DNA of 64,000 nt from Caproiciproducens galactitolivorans (GCF_026672255.1 NZ_JAPOHA010000001.1:1-64000); one strand, 5' to 3'; shown: positions 25,826 through 34,679, counted from the stretch's first letter. Numbers and translations are program-made. The notes: generated by a model not told the origin, from the letters alone.

Positions 25826-27388
25826 CTATTTCGCGTATTCAATCGCGCGGCTTTCACGAATTATGTTTACCTTAATCTGTCCGGGATACTCGAGATCACT
25901 TTCAATTTTGTTACAAATATCGCGTGCCAAAAGCACCATCTTATCGTCGGTAATCATATCCGGTTTCACAATTACGCGAATTTCGCGTCCGGCCTGAATG
26001 GCGAAGCACCGTTCAACCCCTTCAAACGAGGAAGCGACTTCTTCCAGCTTCTCAAGCCGTTTGATATAGTTTTCCAGGTTTTCGCGCCTTGCCCCCGGCC
26101 TTGCGGCGGAAATTGCGTCGGCCGCCTGAACAATGCAGGCGATCACCGTTTTTGCTTCCACATCGCCGTGATGTGCCTGAATCGCGTGAATAACGGTTTC
26201 GCTTTCCTTGTATTTGCGAGCCACATCGACGCCAATGTCGACATGGGAACCTTCGATTTCATGATCAAGTGATTTGCCGATATCATGCAGCAAACCGGCT
26301 CGGCGTGCAATGGCCGGGTCCAAACCGAGTTCGGAAGCCATCACACCGGATAAAAAAGAAACTTCCAGAGAATGGTTTAAAACATTTTGTCCGTAGCTGG
26401 TGCGGTAACGCAACCGTCCCAGTAATTTGATCAGTTCGGGGTGGATTCCATTCACTCCGGCTTCAATAACAGCACGCTCGCCTTCCTGTTTGATGGTGGC
26501 ATCCACCTCGCGGCGCGCCTTCTCGATTGTCTCCTCAATCCTTGCAGGATGGATTCTGCCGTCTGCAATCAGATGCTCAAGCGCTATGCGGGCAACTTCC
26601 CGGCGCACCGGTTCGAAACAGGAAAGGGTAATTGCCTCCGGTGTGTCGTCGATGATGAGGTCAACGCCTGTGAGCGTTTCAATCGCCCGGATATTCCGGC
26701 CTTCACGCCCGATGATGCGGCCCTTCATTTCATCGTTCGGCAGCGGTACAACGGAAATGGTTGCCTCCGCCACGTGATCCGCGGCGCATCTCTGAATTGC
26801 CATGGAAATGATTTCTCTGGCGGACTTGTCTGATTCCTCACGGGTTTGCTGTTCGATTTCCATGAGTTTGACGGCCTTTTCATGCGTAAGCTCGTCTTCC
26901 AGGTTTTTCATCAGGTAGTCTTTGGCTTGATCAACCGTAAATCCGGATATGCGCTCCAGCATATCAAACTGGCTCTTCTTGACGGCCTCGGCTTCCGAAA
27001 GCCGTTCGTCCGCCTGCTTGTTTTTATTTGTCAGGATTTCATCCTTGGCTTCCAGGCTTTCCATCTTTTTGTCAAGGGTTTCTTCTTTTTGCTGTATGCG
27101 GCGTTCCTGACGCTGTACTTCCTTCCGGCGCTCATTCAATTCGCGCTCGGATTCGGTTCTTTGGCGGTGAATTTCGTCTTTGCCTTCCAGAACAGCTTCT
27201 TTTTTCTTCGCTTCGGCTGTTTTAATGGCATCGCTGACAATTCTTTTTGCTTCCTGCTCAGCAGAACCGATCGTGAACTCAGCCTGTTTTTTTCGATGGC
27301 TGACTCCGCCGAAGAACGCAGCTACGCCTGTAACCAACGCGCAGACAAGCGCGATGATAATACATGTTGTTAAAGTAACTGTGGTCAA
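25826..27388 (-). CDS. rny: Ribonuclease Y
   Basis: 520 residues; the main membrane-bound endoribonuclease of Firmicutes mRNA decay. An N-terminal membrane span (residues 3-27), a long coiled coil (about 40-190, rich in E/K/R/Q), a KH domain with [15 protein letters not shown], and an HD domain with [15 protein letters not shown] and HHGDVEAKT are present in standard order. AGGAGGTGCCAACG precedes the start. Normal length. Confidence 0.96.
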   Translation of the reverse strand: MTTVTLTTCIIIALVCALVTGVAAFFGGVSHRKKQAEFTIGSAEQEAKRIVSDAIKTAEAKKKEAVLEGKDEIHRQRTESERELNERRKEVQRQERRIQQKEETLDKKMESLEAKDEILTNKNKQADERLSEAEAVKKSQFDMLERISGFTVDQAKDYLMKNLEDELTHEKAVKLMEIEQQTREESDKSAREIISMAIQRCAADHVAEATISVVPLPNDEMKGRIIGREGRNIRAIETLTGVDLIIDDTPEAITLSCFEPVRREVARIALEHLIADGRIHPARIEETIEKARREVDATIKQEGERAVIEAGVNGIHPELIKLLGRLRYRTSYGQNVLNHSLEVSFLSGVMASELGLDPAIARRAGLLHDIGKSLDHEIEGSHVDIGVDVARKYKESETVIHAIQAHHGDVEAKTVIACIVQAADAISAARPGARRENLENYIKRLEKLEEVASSFEGVERCFAIQAGREIRVIVKPDMITDDKMVLLARDICNKIESDLEYPGQIKVNIIRESRAIEYAK

Positions 27389-27641
27389 TCGTTGGCACCT
27401 CCTTGTCTTTCTTACTTTTCATATTTTTCGATTTTAAATCTTTTAGAATGGGTGCGTTAAGCCCATTAATGCATATTCGTGCATCATATCCATAATTGTA
27501 TTACTTCCGGTACCCGGATGTCAAGAAATATTGATTACAATCGGAAGGATTTGTCTATATAATTTCATAATCAAGTTTTGTTGAAAATTATCATTATAGC
27601 AAATAGAGTGCCGAAAGCGGACGATTTTCAAAAGATTTCTA

Positions 27642-27670
27642 TTGACAAGGCTGCAAACCGGTGCTAATAT
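27642..27670 (+). promoter_or_regulatory. Promoter of the thrS leader
   Basis: TTGACA (27642-27647) and TAATAT (27665-27670) with 17-base spacing. Confidence 0.8.
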
Positions 27671-27676
27671 ACGGGT

Positions 27677-27941
27677 ATATAGCGAATATGTAAATACGTT
27701 GACGAGGAAGCCTTATTTCCAATAACTGTACCAGAGAGCGGGCGCATATGCTGTAAGTACCCGCAGCAGTTCGAAATCGGGACACCGCCTCCGAGTGCGT
27801 GCCGAAAGCGTTGCATAAGGCATGCCGGCCGGCGCCGTTATCTGCCGCCATGAGAACGGTTTTCTTTTCCGAAATCCGTTGAAATTGGGTGGAACCGCAA
27901 ACAATTGCTTTGCCCCATACTGTGGGGTAAAGCTTTTTTTA
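27677..27941 (+). promoter_or_regulatory. T-box leader (threonine) of thrS
   Basis: Contains an AGAGA element in Stem I (27731-), probable specifier ACC (Thr) at 27784-27786 followed by GCCTCCGAG, T-box core GGGTGGAACCGC at 27887-27898 and a terminator stem (27907-27917 with 27923-27933) with seven T. Binding of uncharged tRNA-Thr should turn on thrS. Confidence 0.93.
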
Positions 27942-27970
27942 TTTTATAAATCATCTAAGGAGTGAATGAT

Positions 27971-29911
27971 ATGATAAAAGTAAGTTTAAAAGGCGAACCA
28001 AGAGAGTTTGAAAGCGGCATAACCGTTGCCGAAATAGCGAAATCCATCGGCATGGGGCTGTACAAGGCCGCCTGTGCCGGAAAAATTGACGGCAAGATCG
28101 TTGATCTTCGCACGCCGGTCACAGCGGACTGCGGGCTGGAGATCCTGACTTTTGATCATCCGGAAGGAAAAAAAGCATATTGGCATACGACCGCCCACAT
28201 CATGGCGCAGGCGGTAAAGCGTCTGTTCCCAAGCGCGTGCTTTGCGATCGGGCCGGCGATCGAGAACGGCTTCTATTATGATATCGATTTGGAGCGCTCC
28301 CTTACCCCGGAAGACCTGCCGAAGATTGAAGCGGAAATGAAAAAGATTATTAAGGAAAATATTCCGATCGAACGCTTTGAACTTTCTCCTCAGGAAGCCC
28401 GGGAGCTAATGGAGAAGGAACATCAGATCTATAAACTGGAACTGATTGACGAACACGCCGGAAAAGGGGAGAGAATCACTTTCTATAAGCAGGGCGATTA
28501 TACGGACCTTTGCGCCGGCCCGCATCTGATGAGCACGGGCTGTGTCAAAGCCGTGAAGCTGACCGCGAATACGGCGGCCTACTGGCGCGGGGATTCCAAG
28601 AATAAAATGCTTCAGCGTATTTACGGGATTTCCTTCCCGAAGAGCAGTGAACTGGAAGAATACCTTACAAAAATAGAGGAAGCCAAGAAGCGCGACCATA
28701 ACGTGCTGGGCCGCCAGTTGGGCTACTTTACAACCTGCGACCTGATCGGGCAGGGCTTGCCGATTCTGCTTCCGAACGGCGCGCGCGTGATTCAGCTTTT
28801 ACAGCGCTTTGTGGAGGACGAGGAGCAAAAGCGCGGCTGGCTGCTGACGAAGACGCCTTATATGGCGAAGAGCGATCTTTATAAGCTTTCCGGGCACTGG
28901 GATCATTACAAGGACGGCATGTTTGTTCTTGGCGATGAGGAAAAGGACGATGAAGTTTACGCTTTGCGTCCGATGACCTGTCCGTTCCAATATCAGGCCT
29001 ATCTGAATAAGAAGCGCTCCTACCGCGATCTGCCGCTTCGTTATAACGAGACTTCCACCCTGTTCCGCAATGAAGCGTCCGGCGAGATGCACGGTTTAAT
29101 CCGTGTACGGCAGTTTACGATTTCCGAAGGTCATCTGATGTGCACCCCTGCACAGCTGGAAGAGGAGTTTAAGAAATGCCTGGAGCTTGCAATATTTATG
29201 CTGAAGACCCTTGGCCTTTATGAAGACGTTTCGTACCGCTTCTCCATGTGGGACCCGAACGACCGTGCAAAGTATATCGGCACGGAGGAACAGTGGAACG
29301 AGGCGCAGGGAGTCATGCGCAAGATTCTGACCCACCTGGACATTCCGTTTGTAGAGGGAGTCGGCGAAGCCGCGTTCTACGGCCCGAAACTCGACATTCA
29401 GATTAAGAACGTATTCGGAAAAGAAGATACTTTGATTACGATTCAGATCGACCAGATGCTGGCGGAGAAATTCGGGATGGAATATGTGGACGCGGACGGC
29501 AAAAAGAAGAATCCGTATATTATCCACCGTACTTCCATCGGCTGCTACGAGCGCACGCTCGCATTGCTGATTGAAAAATATGCCGGTGCGCTTCCGATGT
29601 GGCTGATGCCGGAACAGGTCAGGGTACTGCCGATCAGCGAACGCTTGCAGGAGAACGCCGACAAAGTGGTTGAAAAGCTGCAGGCTGCCGGACTTCGGGT
29701 GACCTGCGATACCCGCAATGAAAAAATCGGTTATAAGATTCGTGAAGCCCAGCTTCAGAAGATTCCTTATATGCTTATTATCGGGGATAAGGAAGCGCAG
29801 GAAAACAGCGTAGCCGTGCGCAGCCGCAAGGACGGCGATATCGGTTCAATGACGATTGACGCGTTTTTAGCAAAAGCGATGGAGCAGGTAGCTTCCAAAG
29901 CGATTGACTGA
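27971..29911 (+). CDS. thrS: Threonyl-tRNA synthetase
   Basis: 646 residues: N-terminal TGS domain (about 1-62), second additional domain with editing motif HTTAHIMAQAVK (His/His), class II core with RPMTCPFQYQAYL (motif containing zinc-ligand Cys), HGLIRVRQFTISEGH, YGPKLDIQIK, and the C-terminal anticodon-binding domain (VRVLPISERL). The ATG at 27971 follows AAGGAG by eight bases; a GTG three codons earlier overlaps that site. Controlled by the T-box in front. Confidence 0.96.
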   Translation: MIKVSLKGEPREFESGITVAEIAKSIGMGLYKAACAGKIDGKIVDLRTPVTADCGLEILTFDHPEGKKAYWHTTAHIMAQAVKRLFPSACFAIGPAIENGFYYDIDLERSLTPEDLPKIEAEMKKIIKENIPIERFELSPQEARELMEKEHQIYKLELIDEHAGKGERITFYKQGDYTDLCAGPHLMSTGCVKAVKLTANTAAYWRGDSKNKMLQRIYGISFPKSSELEEYLTKIEEAKKRDHNVLGRQLGYFTTCDLIGQGLPILLPNGARVIQLLQRFVEDEEQKRGWLLTKTPYMAKSDLYKLSGHWDHYKDGMFVLGDEEKDDEVYALRPMTCPFQYQAYLNKKRSYRDLPLRYNETSTLFRNEASGEMHGLIRVRQFTISEGHLMCTPAQLEEEFKKCLELAIFMLKTLGLYEDVSYRFSMWDPNDRAKYIGTEEQWNEAQGVMRKILTHLDIPFVEGVGEAAFYGPKLDIQIKNVFGKEDTLITIQIDQMLAEKFGMEYVDADGKKKNPYIIHRTSIGCYERTLALLIEKYAGALPMWLMPEQVRVLPISERLQENADKVVEKLQAAGLRVTCDTRNEKIGYKIREAQLQKIPYMLIIGDKEAQENSVAVRSRKDGDIGSMTIDAFLAKAMEQVASKAID

Positions 29912-29926
29912 TCATAATGCATTTCA

Positions 29927-29957
29927 AAACCGGATGGATTTTCCATCCGGTTTTTGT
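29927..29957 (+). terminator. Terminator of thrS
   Basis: A 12-bp stem AAACCGGATGGA / TCCATCCGGTTT (29927-29938 with 29942-29953), then T-run. Confidence 0.9.
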
Positions 29958-30029
29958 TTACCTTTTTTATCAAACCGGTTTTCATGTGATTATGTTAACT
30001 TGTGAAACCACGGATTTTTCCACCGTTTC

Positions 30030-30122
30030 TTTTCAACAGGTTGTCTCATAAGTTGAAAATTAGGGAGAGCTAAGGATACGCCTAAGTTTAATTGTTGAAA
30101 ACTCTGTTGAAAATGTTGAAAA
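30030..30122 (+). repeat. Cluster of GTTGAAAA octamers
   Basis: The octamer GTTGAAAA occurs at 30052-30059, 30094-30101, 30106-30113 and 30115-30122, with an inverted copy (TTTTCAAC) at 30030-30037. It sits in the gene-free 29.95-30.32 kb gap. The last three copies are 12 and 9 bases apart. A protein-binding array is possible. Confidence 0.6.
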
Positions 30123-30322
30123 GTCAAAATTCCTCTGCGTTATATAAAAAAAAGAGAAGTTTTATGTAAAGTAAAACGACGGAAAAACGAGTTGCTCCTT
30201 TCCATAAAAATTTTTTTGTTAATTTTAAGATAATGGCTATATTTGCAAATTTTCTATGCTATAATTAATTACATGCTTTCAGTACGGTAAAATGCGGATG
30301 AAATTGACAAGGGGGCGAGAAT

Positions 30323-30832
30323 TTGGGAAAAATCGTAATGGATAAAAAAAGATGGATTATTTTTTCCGTTCTCGTTTTAACGGTTGCCATTGCGATTTTT
30401 ATCAGTGTGTTTTTTGTACTCAAAAATATAAAGGAAAATTCCAAAGGCCCGGCGCCGTCGAGGATAACAGCCGGTATTATCAGCGAGATGCATTATACCG
30501 ACCTGGTGGAAGTCAGCCCGAGCCAGCTTTCAAAGCATTACAGTATTCCCGAAGGCGTTATCGAAGACAGTTCGCTTTATATGAGCAAGTCTTCCGACAG
30601 CGCGGCGGAACTTGCATGTTTTTTGCTGAAAGATAAAAATAAGTTTGAGGATTTAAAGGCCGCCGTAACGGACCACATCAATTCCAAGGCGGCAGGTTTT
30701 AAAGACCTGAATCCAACACAATACAACTTGTTGAAAAGCTTTGTAATTGTACGGAATGGAAAATATGTTCTTGTCAGCGTGGGAAGCAATTCTTCGGCTG
30801 ACGGTAAATTCTTCAATGATTTGCTGAAATAA
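30323..30832 (+). CDS. DUF4358-like membrane-anchored protein
   Basis: 169 residues: one N-terminal membrane span (about 9-33), then an extracellular domain with MHYTDLVEVSPSQLSKHYSI, IEDSSLYMSKSSDSAAELAC and FVIVRNGKYVLVSV, a pattern I recognise from DUF4358 proteins of Clostridia; function unknown. The TTG at 30323 lies behind GGGGGCGAG; an ATG five codons later is an alternative. Monocistronic, immediately followed by tRNA-Gly. Confidence 0.7.
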   Translation: MGKIVMDKKRWIIFSVLVLTVAIAIFISVFFVLKNIKENSKGPAPSRITAGIISEMHYTDLVEVSPSQLSKHYSIPEGVIEDSSLYMSKSSDSAAELACFLLKDKNKFEDLKAAVTDHINSKAAGFKDLNPTQYNLLKSFVIVRNGKYVLVSVGSNSSADGKFFNDLLK

Positions 30833-30878
30833 CTTTTTACTTGATTCTGCTGACGGTTTATGTTAAAATAAAACTCAC

Positions 30879-30952
30879 GCGGAAGTGGTTCAATGGTAGA
30901 ACATCAGCTTCCCAAGCTGATGACGCGGGTTCGATTCCCGTCTCCCGCTCCA
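30879..30952 (+). tRNA. tRNA-Gly (anticodon CCC)
   Basis: 74 bases with encoded CCA (30950-30952). The anticodon stem TCAGC/GCTGA carries the loop TTCCCAA with CCC at 30911-30913, reading GGG. The T arm GCGGG TTCGATT CCCGT is normal. In the acceptor stem, GCGGAAG against CTCCCGC leaves an A5-C68 mismatch, unlike the usual GCGGGAG. Confidence 0.93.
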
Positions 30953-30957
30953 CCGGA

Positions 30958-30998
30958 CTGAGTCTGGACGCAATGCGCGTTCAGACTCTTTCCTTTTA
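30958..30998 (+). terminator. Terminator of tRNA-Gly
   Basis: GAGTCTGGACGC pairs with the GCG(C)GTTCAGACTC arm (one bulge, one G-T), followed by TTTCCTTTTAT. Confidence 0.75.
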
Positions 30999-31009
30999 TA
31001 TGGCTTATC

Positions 31010-31103
31010 GCTCGCGTTTAGACCCTGCGTCTAAATCGAGCAAATAACACAAAGAAACAACAACATGTAAGGATTCAAGCCTGCATGTTGTTTTCTTTAT
31101 TTT
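31010..31103 (+). other. Two further hairpins after tRNA-Gly
   Basis: GCTCGCGTTTAGAC (31010-31023) pairs with GTCTAAATCGAGC (31029-31041); then a long AT-rich stem AAAGAAACAACAACATG with CATGTTGTTTTCTTT (about 31051-31103), which ends in TTTATTTT and can act as a second terminator. Confidence 0.6.
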
Positions 31104-31235
31104 GGGATAATATAATTAGGATTGTTTCTATAAATAACTTTCGGAAAGCGTGTCACGATGGTACGCTAAATTTTTTAAAAATATTTGTAACGAATGAGAG
31201 TTTGGAAAGTCATATATACGAAGCGAGGTGAAACT

Positions 31236-31709
31236 GTGACGGATTTTAATGAAATATATACGCAATATTTTAGAGATGTATATAAATACGCTTTCTCATT
31301 AAGCAGAAATAAATCGATAGCCGAAGAAATTACCCAGGAAACTTTTTTTAAGGCATTGAAAAATATCGACAAGTTTGATGGAAAGTGCAAGTTGTATGTC
31401 TGGCTGTGCCAAATTGCAAAAAACACATATTTTTCTTTTATAAAAAAAGAAAAACAATATGATCATTTAACAGATATAGAAAGCAATTTGCGCGATGAGG
31501 ATATCGAAAAACAACTTTTCACAAAGGAAGCTGCATTGGAAATTCATAAAGCACTTCATAATTTGCAGGATCCGTATAAGGAGGTTTTTACCTTGCGGAT
31601 ATTTGGAGAATTGTCTTTTTTCCAAATAGGAGAAATATTTGGAAAAACAGAGAGTTGGGCAAGAGTCACTTACCATCGCGCAAAAATAAGATTAAAGGAG
31701 AATTTGTAA
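31236..31709 (+). CDS. ECF sigma-70 family sigma factor
   Basis: 157 residues. FNEIYTQYFRDVYKYAFSLS begins region 2, AEEITQETFFKALKNIDKFD is the conserved region 2 core, and FFQIGEIFGKTESWARVTYHRAK is the region 4 helix-turn-helix. The start is the GTG at 31236 behind GAGGTGAAACT; the frame extends upstream without a ribosome site. Its stop overlaps the next gene as TAATG, pairing it with an anti-sigma factor. AT-rich compared with the neighbouring genes. Confidence 0.9.
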   Translation: MTDFNEIYTQYFRDVYKYAFSLSRNKSIAEEITQETFFKALKNIDKFDGKCKLYVWLCQIAKNTYFSFIKKEKQYDHLTDIESNLRDEDIEKQLFTKEAALEIHKALHNLQDPYKEVFTLRIFGELSFFQIGEIFGKTESWARVTYHRAKIRLKENL

Positions 31710-32146
31710 TGCAGATAACTTGTGAAATCATCCGGGATTTACTGCCTCTTTATCATGATCATGTATGCAGCGAGGATAGTTGCAAGCTGGTAGATGAACA
31801 TTTAGCCACTTGCGCAAAGTGCAGAATGGAATTGGAACAAATGAATACAGAAATTAAAGTAAAGAATAATCTTGACGATGTGAAAGTGATAAAAAATATT
31901 TCAAAAAAATGGAAAATGGATCGCGTATCTGCTTTTTTGATGGGGAGTCTATTCCTTTCCATTCTTGCCTGTATTGGATGTGTTGTGTCGTTTCACATCA
32001 TTGGAAGCTATGTTGCGGCGGATGGAACATTAGTTGAGCCATTTGCCTTGATTCCACTTTCTTATATTTTTGGTTTTATTGCGTTACTGTCCGGCGTTGT
32101 TTTAGGAATCACTTATATGGTAAAAAATAAAAGAAGACCAAAATAA
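31709..32146 (+). CDS. Zinc-finger anti-sigma factor
   Basis: 145 residues. The N-terminal zinc-binding domain (CEIIRDLLPLYHDHVCSEDS, then DEHLATCAKCRMEL with H-x3-C-x2-C) is the ASD/zf-HC2 type that holds an ECF sigma factor. Two membrane spans follow (about 78-100 and 110-135). Coupled by TAATG overlap to the sigma gene, so the pair is a membrane-stress switch; the inducing signal is unknown. Confidence 0.88.
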   Translation: MQITCEIIRDLLPLYHDHVCSEDSCKLVDEHLATCAKCRMELEQMNTEIKVKNNLDDVKVIKNISKKWKMDRVSAFLMGSLFLSILACIGCVVSFHIIGSYVAADGTLVEPFALIPLSYIFGFIALLSGVVLGITYMVKNKRRPK

Positions 32147-32216
32147 TGATCAAGGTATTCTAAGCATTTTGTGCACAAATAGCCAGTATCTGGAATGAGC
32201 AAATAACACAATGAAA

Positions 32217-32267
32217 AAACCGCATCGGGCAGCCATTTTCCGGCTGTTTGGTGCGGCTTTGTTTTTT
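32217..32267 (+). terminator. Terminator of the sigma/anti-sigma operon
   Basis: CCGCA...GCAGCC pairs with GGCTGT...TGCGG (32220-32234 with 32242-32256), followed by GTTTTTT. The sequence resembles the terminator at 48085-48130. Confidence 0.8.
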
Positions 32268-32325
32268 AAATATTCCATGATTATTTGATTTTTCGCGCCG
32301 AATTCCCAACTTCATTTATGTGCCA

Positions 32326-32697
32326 TTAATGACAAACTTTGCATAACTGAGTATGTCCGGCTTTTTGGGCTTGTGCCAAAGTTCCGCTGTGTATTGCTTT
32401 GGATTTTTTCAGCGTCCTGCAATTTTTAGAACTATGATAGATTTTTGTATCATCTACCCAATATACTGTTTGAACCTTTTTTGCTGTGCTTGTGTTTTTA
32501 GCAACTTTCTTAGCAGATTTCTTAACCGTTGCCTTTTTTGAACCTTTTTTAGCCGGTTTTGCTGCCTTTTTAACGGTTGCTGAGGACGTAGCCTTTGGGC
32601 GGGGTGTTGTCGCACGCTTGGCCGCAAAAGCGGTATTCGGCACCAAAGAAAAACACATGACAAGGCATAGAAGCAGACTGACGAATTTCGTTTTCAT
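32326..32697 (-). CDS. Secreted lysine/alanine-rich protein with Cys-pair domain
   Basis: 123 residues, not a family I can name. A signal peptide (1-25, ending AFA-AK) is followed by a histone-like basic tract (about 28-75) rich in KKA/TVKK/AKK, then a small domain starting VYWVDDTKIYHSSKNC and ending LCKVC. The YH---C-L ... A---G---CK-C pattern occurs at the ends of many secreted clostridial proteins and nucleases and probably binds a metal. The start at 32697 follows GGAGGAAAAGAA. The polycation could bind wall polymers or DNA. Confidence 0.75.
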   Translation of the reverse strand: MKTKFVSLLLCLVMCFSLVPNTAFAAKRATTPRPKATSSATVKKAAKPAKKGSKKATVKKSAKKVAKNTSTAKKVQTVYWVDDTKIYHSSKNCRTLKKSKAIHSGTLAQAQKAGHTQLCKVCH

Positions 32698-33049
32698 TTT
32701 CTTTTCCTCCAATTCTTGAATTTCCACCTTCTGTGGAATATTTATGAAAGAAATTCCCATCCAGAATTTTTCTCTTTAGCTCTTATGATTTGCAGTAGCG
32801 TGAGGTCCTTTTTTCCCCATTTAGCCTACTTGTATTTCTATATTAATTATATTAAATCATAATATATTGCCAATTTCAATAGATTTTTAAGGTTTAGAAA
32901 AATAATTGCTAAAGGGTTGGCGTCGTAGTACGGCAAGGAGAGCCGCGCAGATTTTTGCAAAATTCTCCATTTTACAGTTCACTATGGCACCTTTAAAGAT
33001 TTTATTTCATATGATGTAGCAGCATAAAAAATAAGAAGGTGCATACAGT

Positions 33050-33481
33050 ATGAGCCCATATTTAAACGACGATGTAGCATTAAAGGATTACGGCCCGGTA
33101 CCGATCGTAGTTAACATTGAAAAGGTCACCAAAAAAAACGATAATTATCGTACCGCATTATGGACGGGAAGACACTTGCAGCTTACCCTGATGAGCATAA
33201 ATGTCGGTGAAGATATCGGATTGGAAATCCATCCGAATGTTGACCAGTTTATCCGGGTTGAACAAGGCGAGGGGCTTGCAAAGATGGGATATAATAAAAA
33301 TGATTTGAGCTTTCAAAAAAGTGTCAACCCGAGCAGCGCGATTATCATTCCCGCGGGAACATGGCATAATGTCATCAATGTAGGAAATGTACCGTTAAAA
33401 GTGTATTCGATTTATGCGCCGCCTCAGCATCCCTGGGGGACGGTCCATAAAACAAAAGCGGATGCTATGGCAGGCGAATAA
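33050..33481 (+). CDS. Cupin-domain protein
   Basis: 143 residues forming a single cupin barrel: motif 1 is IGLEIHPNVDQFIRVEQGEG (His and Glu metal ligands), motif 2 is PAGTWHNVINVG. It is of the short, mannose-6-phosphate-isomerase-like type seen in many anaerobes; substrate unknown. Standard ribosome site (AAGAAGGTG). Monocistronic. Confidence 0.85.
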   Translation: MSPYLNDDVALKDYGPVPIVVNIEKVTKKNDNYRTALWTGRHLQLTLMSINVGEDIGLEIHPNVDQFIRVEQGEGLAKMGYNKNDLSFQKSVNPSSAIIIPAGTWHNVINVGNVPLKVYSIYAPPQHPWGTVHKTKADAMAGE

Positions 33482-33527
33482 AAACACAGGCCTCGTCTTT
33501 TGGCATGCGCTTCCAATACAAAGAATC

Positions 33528-33558
33528 AGCATCTTGCTTAACCGCAAGGTGCTTTTTT
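33528..33558 (+). terminator. Terminator of the cupin gene
   Basis: AGCATCTTGC (33528-33537) pairs with GCAAGGTGCT (33544-33553), then six T. Confidence 0.85.
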
Positions 33559-33686
33559 ATGCTTATTTTGAGGAAAACATGATGGGAATCGATCTCCTCT
33601 CCCAAATATTACCGCTTAAAACAATCTATAAAATGAATTATAATACTATGTGATCGTTATAGACATTGAGAAAGAACGGAGGTATT

Positions 33687-33944
33687 ATGGCTGAATTATC
33701 AAAATTATTCCCATGCAGTGTAGGTGACACGATATACTCTTTTAAATGGGATATACGGGATTCGAAATACGTACTGTCGGAAGAAACATGTTTAGGCTTC
33801 AATATTCGCTCAAACGAGGGATACGATATCTTACTAAAGGGAGAAAAATTTGAATATTTGCGAAGCGATGGAAAATATAAAGAGAATTGGTTTACATTAC
33901 GCGATGAGGCAGTGGCAAAATTGGAATTGCTGAATCAGAAATAG
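33687..33944 (+). CDS. Small unrecognised protein
   Basis: 85 residues, MAELSKLFPCSVGDTIYSFK at the start; no signal peptide or membrane span. Aromatic and charged residues alternate (KWDIRDSKYVLSEETC, GYDILLKGEKFEYL), suggesting a small beta-rich fold. The ATG at 33687 follows GGAGGTATT, better than the upstream in-frame TTG. A terminator hairpin follows about 95 bases downstream. Confidence 0.6.
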   Translation: MAELSKLFPCSVGDTIYSFKWDIRDSKYVLSEETCLGFNIRSNEGYDILLKGEKFEYLRSDGKYKENWFTLRDEAVAKLELLNQK

Positions 33945-34037
33945 GTTTTCACGCAGGAATTTACCCCCGTAAGCACCTTGTTTTAAGAGAGAATGAGGAT
34001 AGAGGGTTCTTTTCGCATGAAACTTGTACATAAAATG

Positions 34038-34075
34038 AAAGGGTACCGGAAAGCAGACCGGTGCCCTTATTTTTT
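34038..34075. terminator. Bidirectional terminator
   Basis: AGGGTACCGG pairs with CCGGTGCCCT (about 34039-34066), followed on plus by TATTTTTTATT. It overlaps the end of the small minus-strand gene at 34067. Confidence 0.75.
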
Positions 34076-34162
34076 ATTACGGCGTTTTTTCTTATCCGGT
34101 TTTAAAAAGATTGCCGCGGTGCCTAACAAAAGGCCGAGCAGCATGGATATCAAAAATTTCAT
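34067..34162 (-). CDS. 31-residue membrane miniprotein
   Basis: MKFLISMLLGLLLGTAAIFL then a basic tail KPDKKKRRNKK: one hydrophobic helix with a cytoplasmic cationic end. AAAAGGAGTTGCACTGT before the ATG is a real ribosome site and a hairpin sits at the 3' end, supporting expression. The frame extends further upstream but without a site. Function unknown; small spans of this type can be toxins or modulators. Confidence 0.5.
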   Translation of the reverse strand: MKFLISMLLGLLLGTAAIFLKPDKKKRRNKK

Positions 34163-34406
34163 ACAGTGCAACTCCTTTTTCTGTATTTTGCTCCTTTTTG
34201 CCGGAATTAACCGCACGCGCAGGCCGTTATAGAGACGGTGCGGCGGAAAGAGATTGCCCGGCCGTTTTCGGCATTCAATAAGATGAATATGGAAAATCTT
34301 TGGGAGAATTTTACGCGGTTCTAACACAACCGGGGGATCGGTACAATATACTTAGAATAGCGTTTGAAATAAAGCCGATACTATTTAGCGTTAAAGGGAG
34401 AAATGC

Positions 34407-34649
34407 ATGAAAACAATTTATCTGATTAAGAGTCCAAAAGAAAACATTTCCGAAGTGGTTTCCATCTGTGAACGCTTCCCGCAAAAGACAACCCTTACGG
34501 ATGGGGAAAACTATGTTGTAAATGCAAAATCCATCATTGGGGCTGCCTATGCGGCGGTGGAGTGGCAGACGGTTCGATTGGAAGTAAAGGAGGAAATTCC
34601 AGTCCTCGAAAGATTGCTTAAACAAAAGGACCTAGTTGAGGGATTTTAA
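34407..34649 (+). CDS. HPr-like protein lacking the active-site histidine
   Basis: 80 residues. The segment NAKSIIGAAYAAVEWQTVRLEV matches the middle of HPr phosphocarrier proteins (KS-[IM]-G---A), and the C-terminal helix is similar, but there is no histidine anywhere, so it cannot accept phosphate from Enzyme I as HPr does. Many Clostridia carry such a short HPr-fold protein beside normal HPr. GGGAGAAATGC before the ATG. Confidence 0.6.
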   Translation: MKTIYLIKSPKENISEVVSICERFPQKTTLTDGENYVVNAKSIIGAAYAAVEWQTVRLEVKEEIPVLERLLKQKDLVEGF

Positions 34650-34679
34650 AGAGAATGCAGGATGGTTAACAAAGATTTA

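Noticed and set aside
30030-30122. CRISPR array
   Set aside because: Repeats are 8 bases with 1 to 34 bases between them and there are no cas genes; no repeat-spacer pattern was seen anywhere in the window.
30000-30130. Replication origin
   Set aside because: Only GTTGAAAA repeats are present; there are no DnaA boxes and no dnaA, dnaN, rpmH or gyrase genes next to them.
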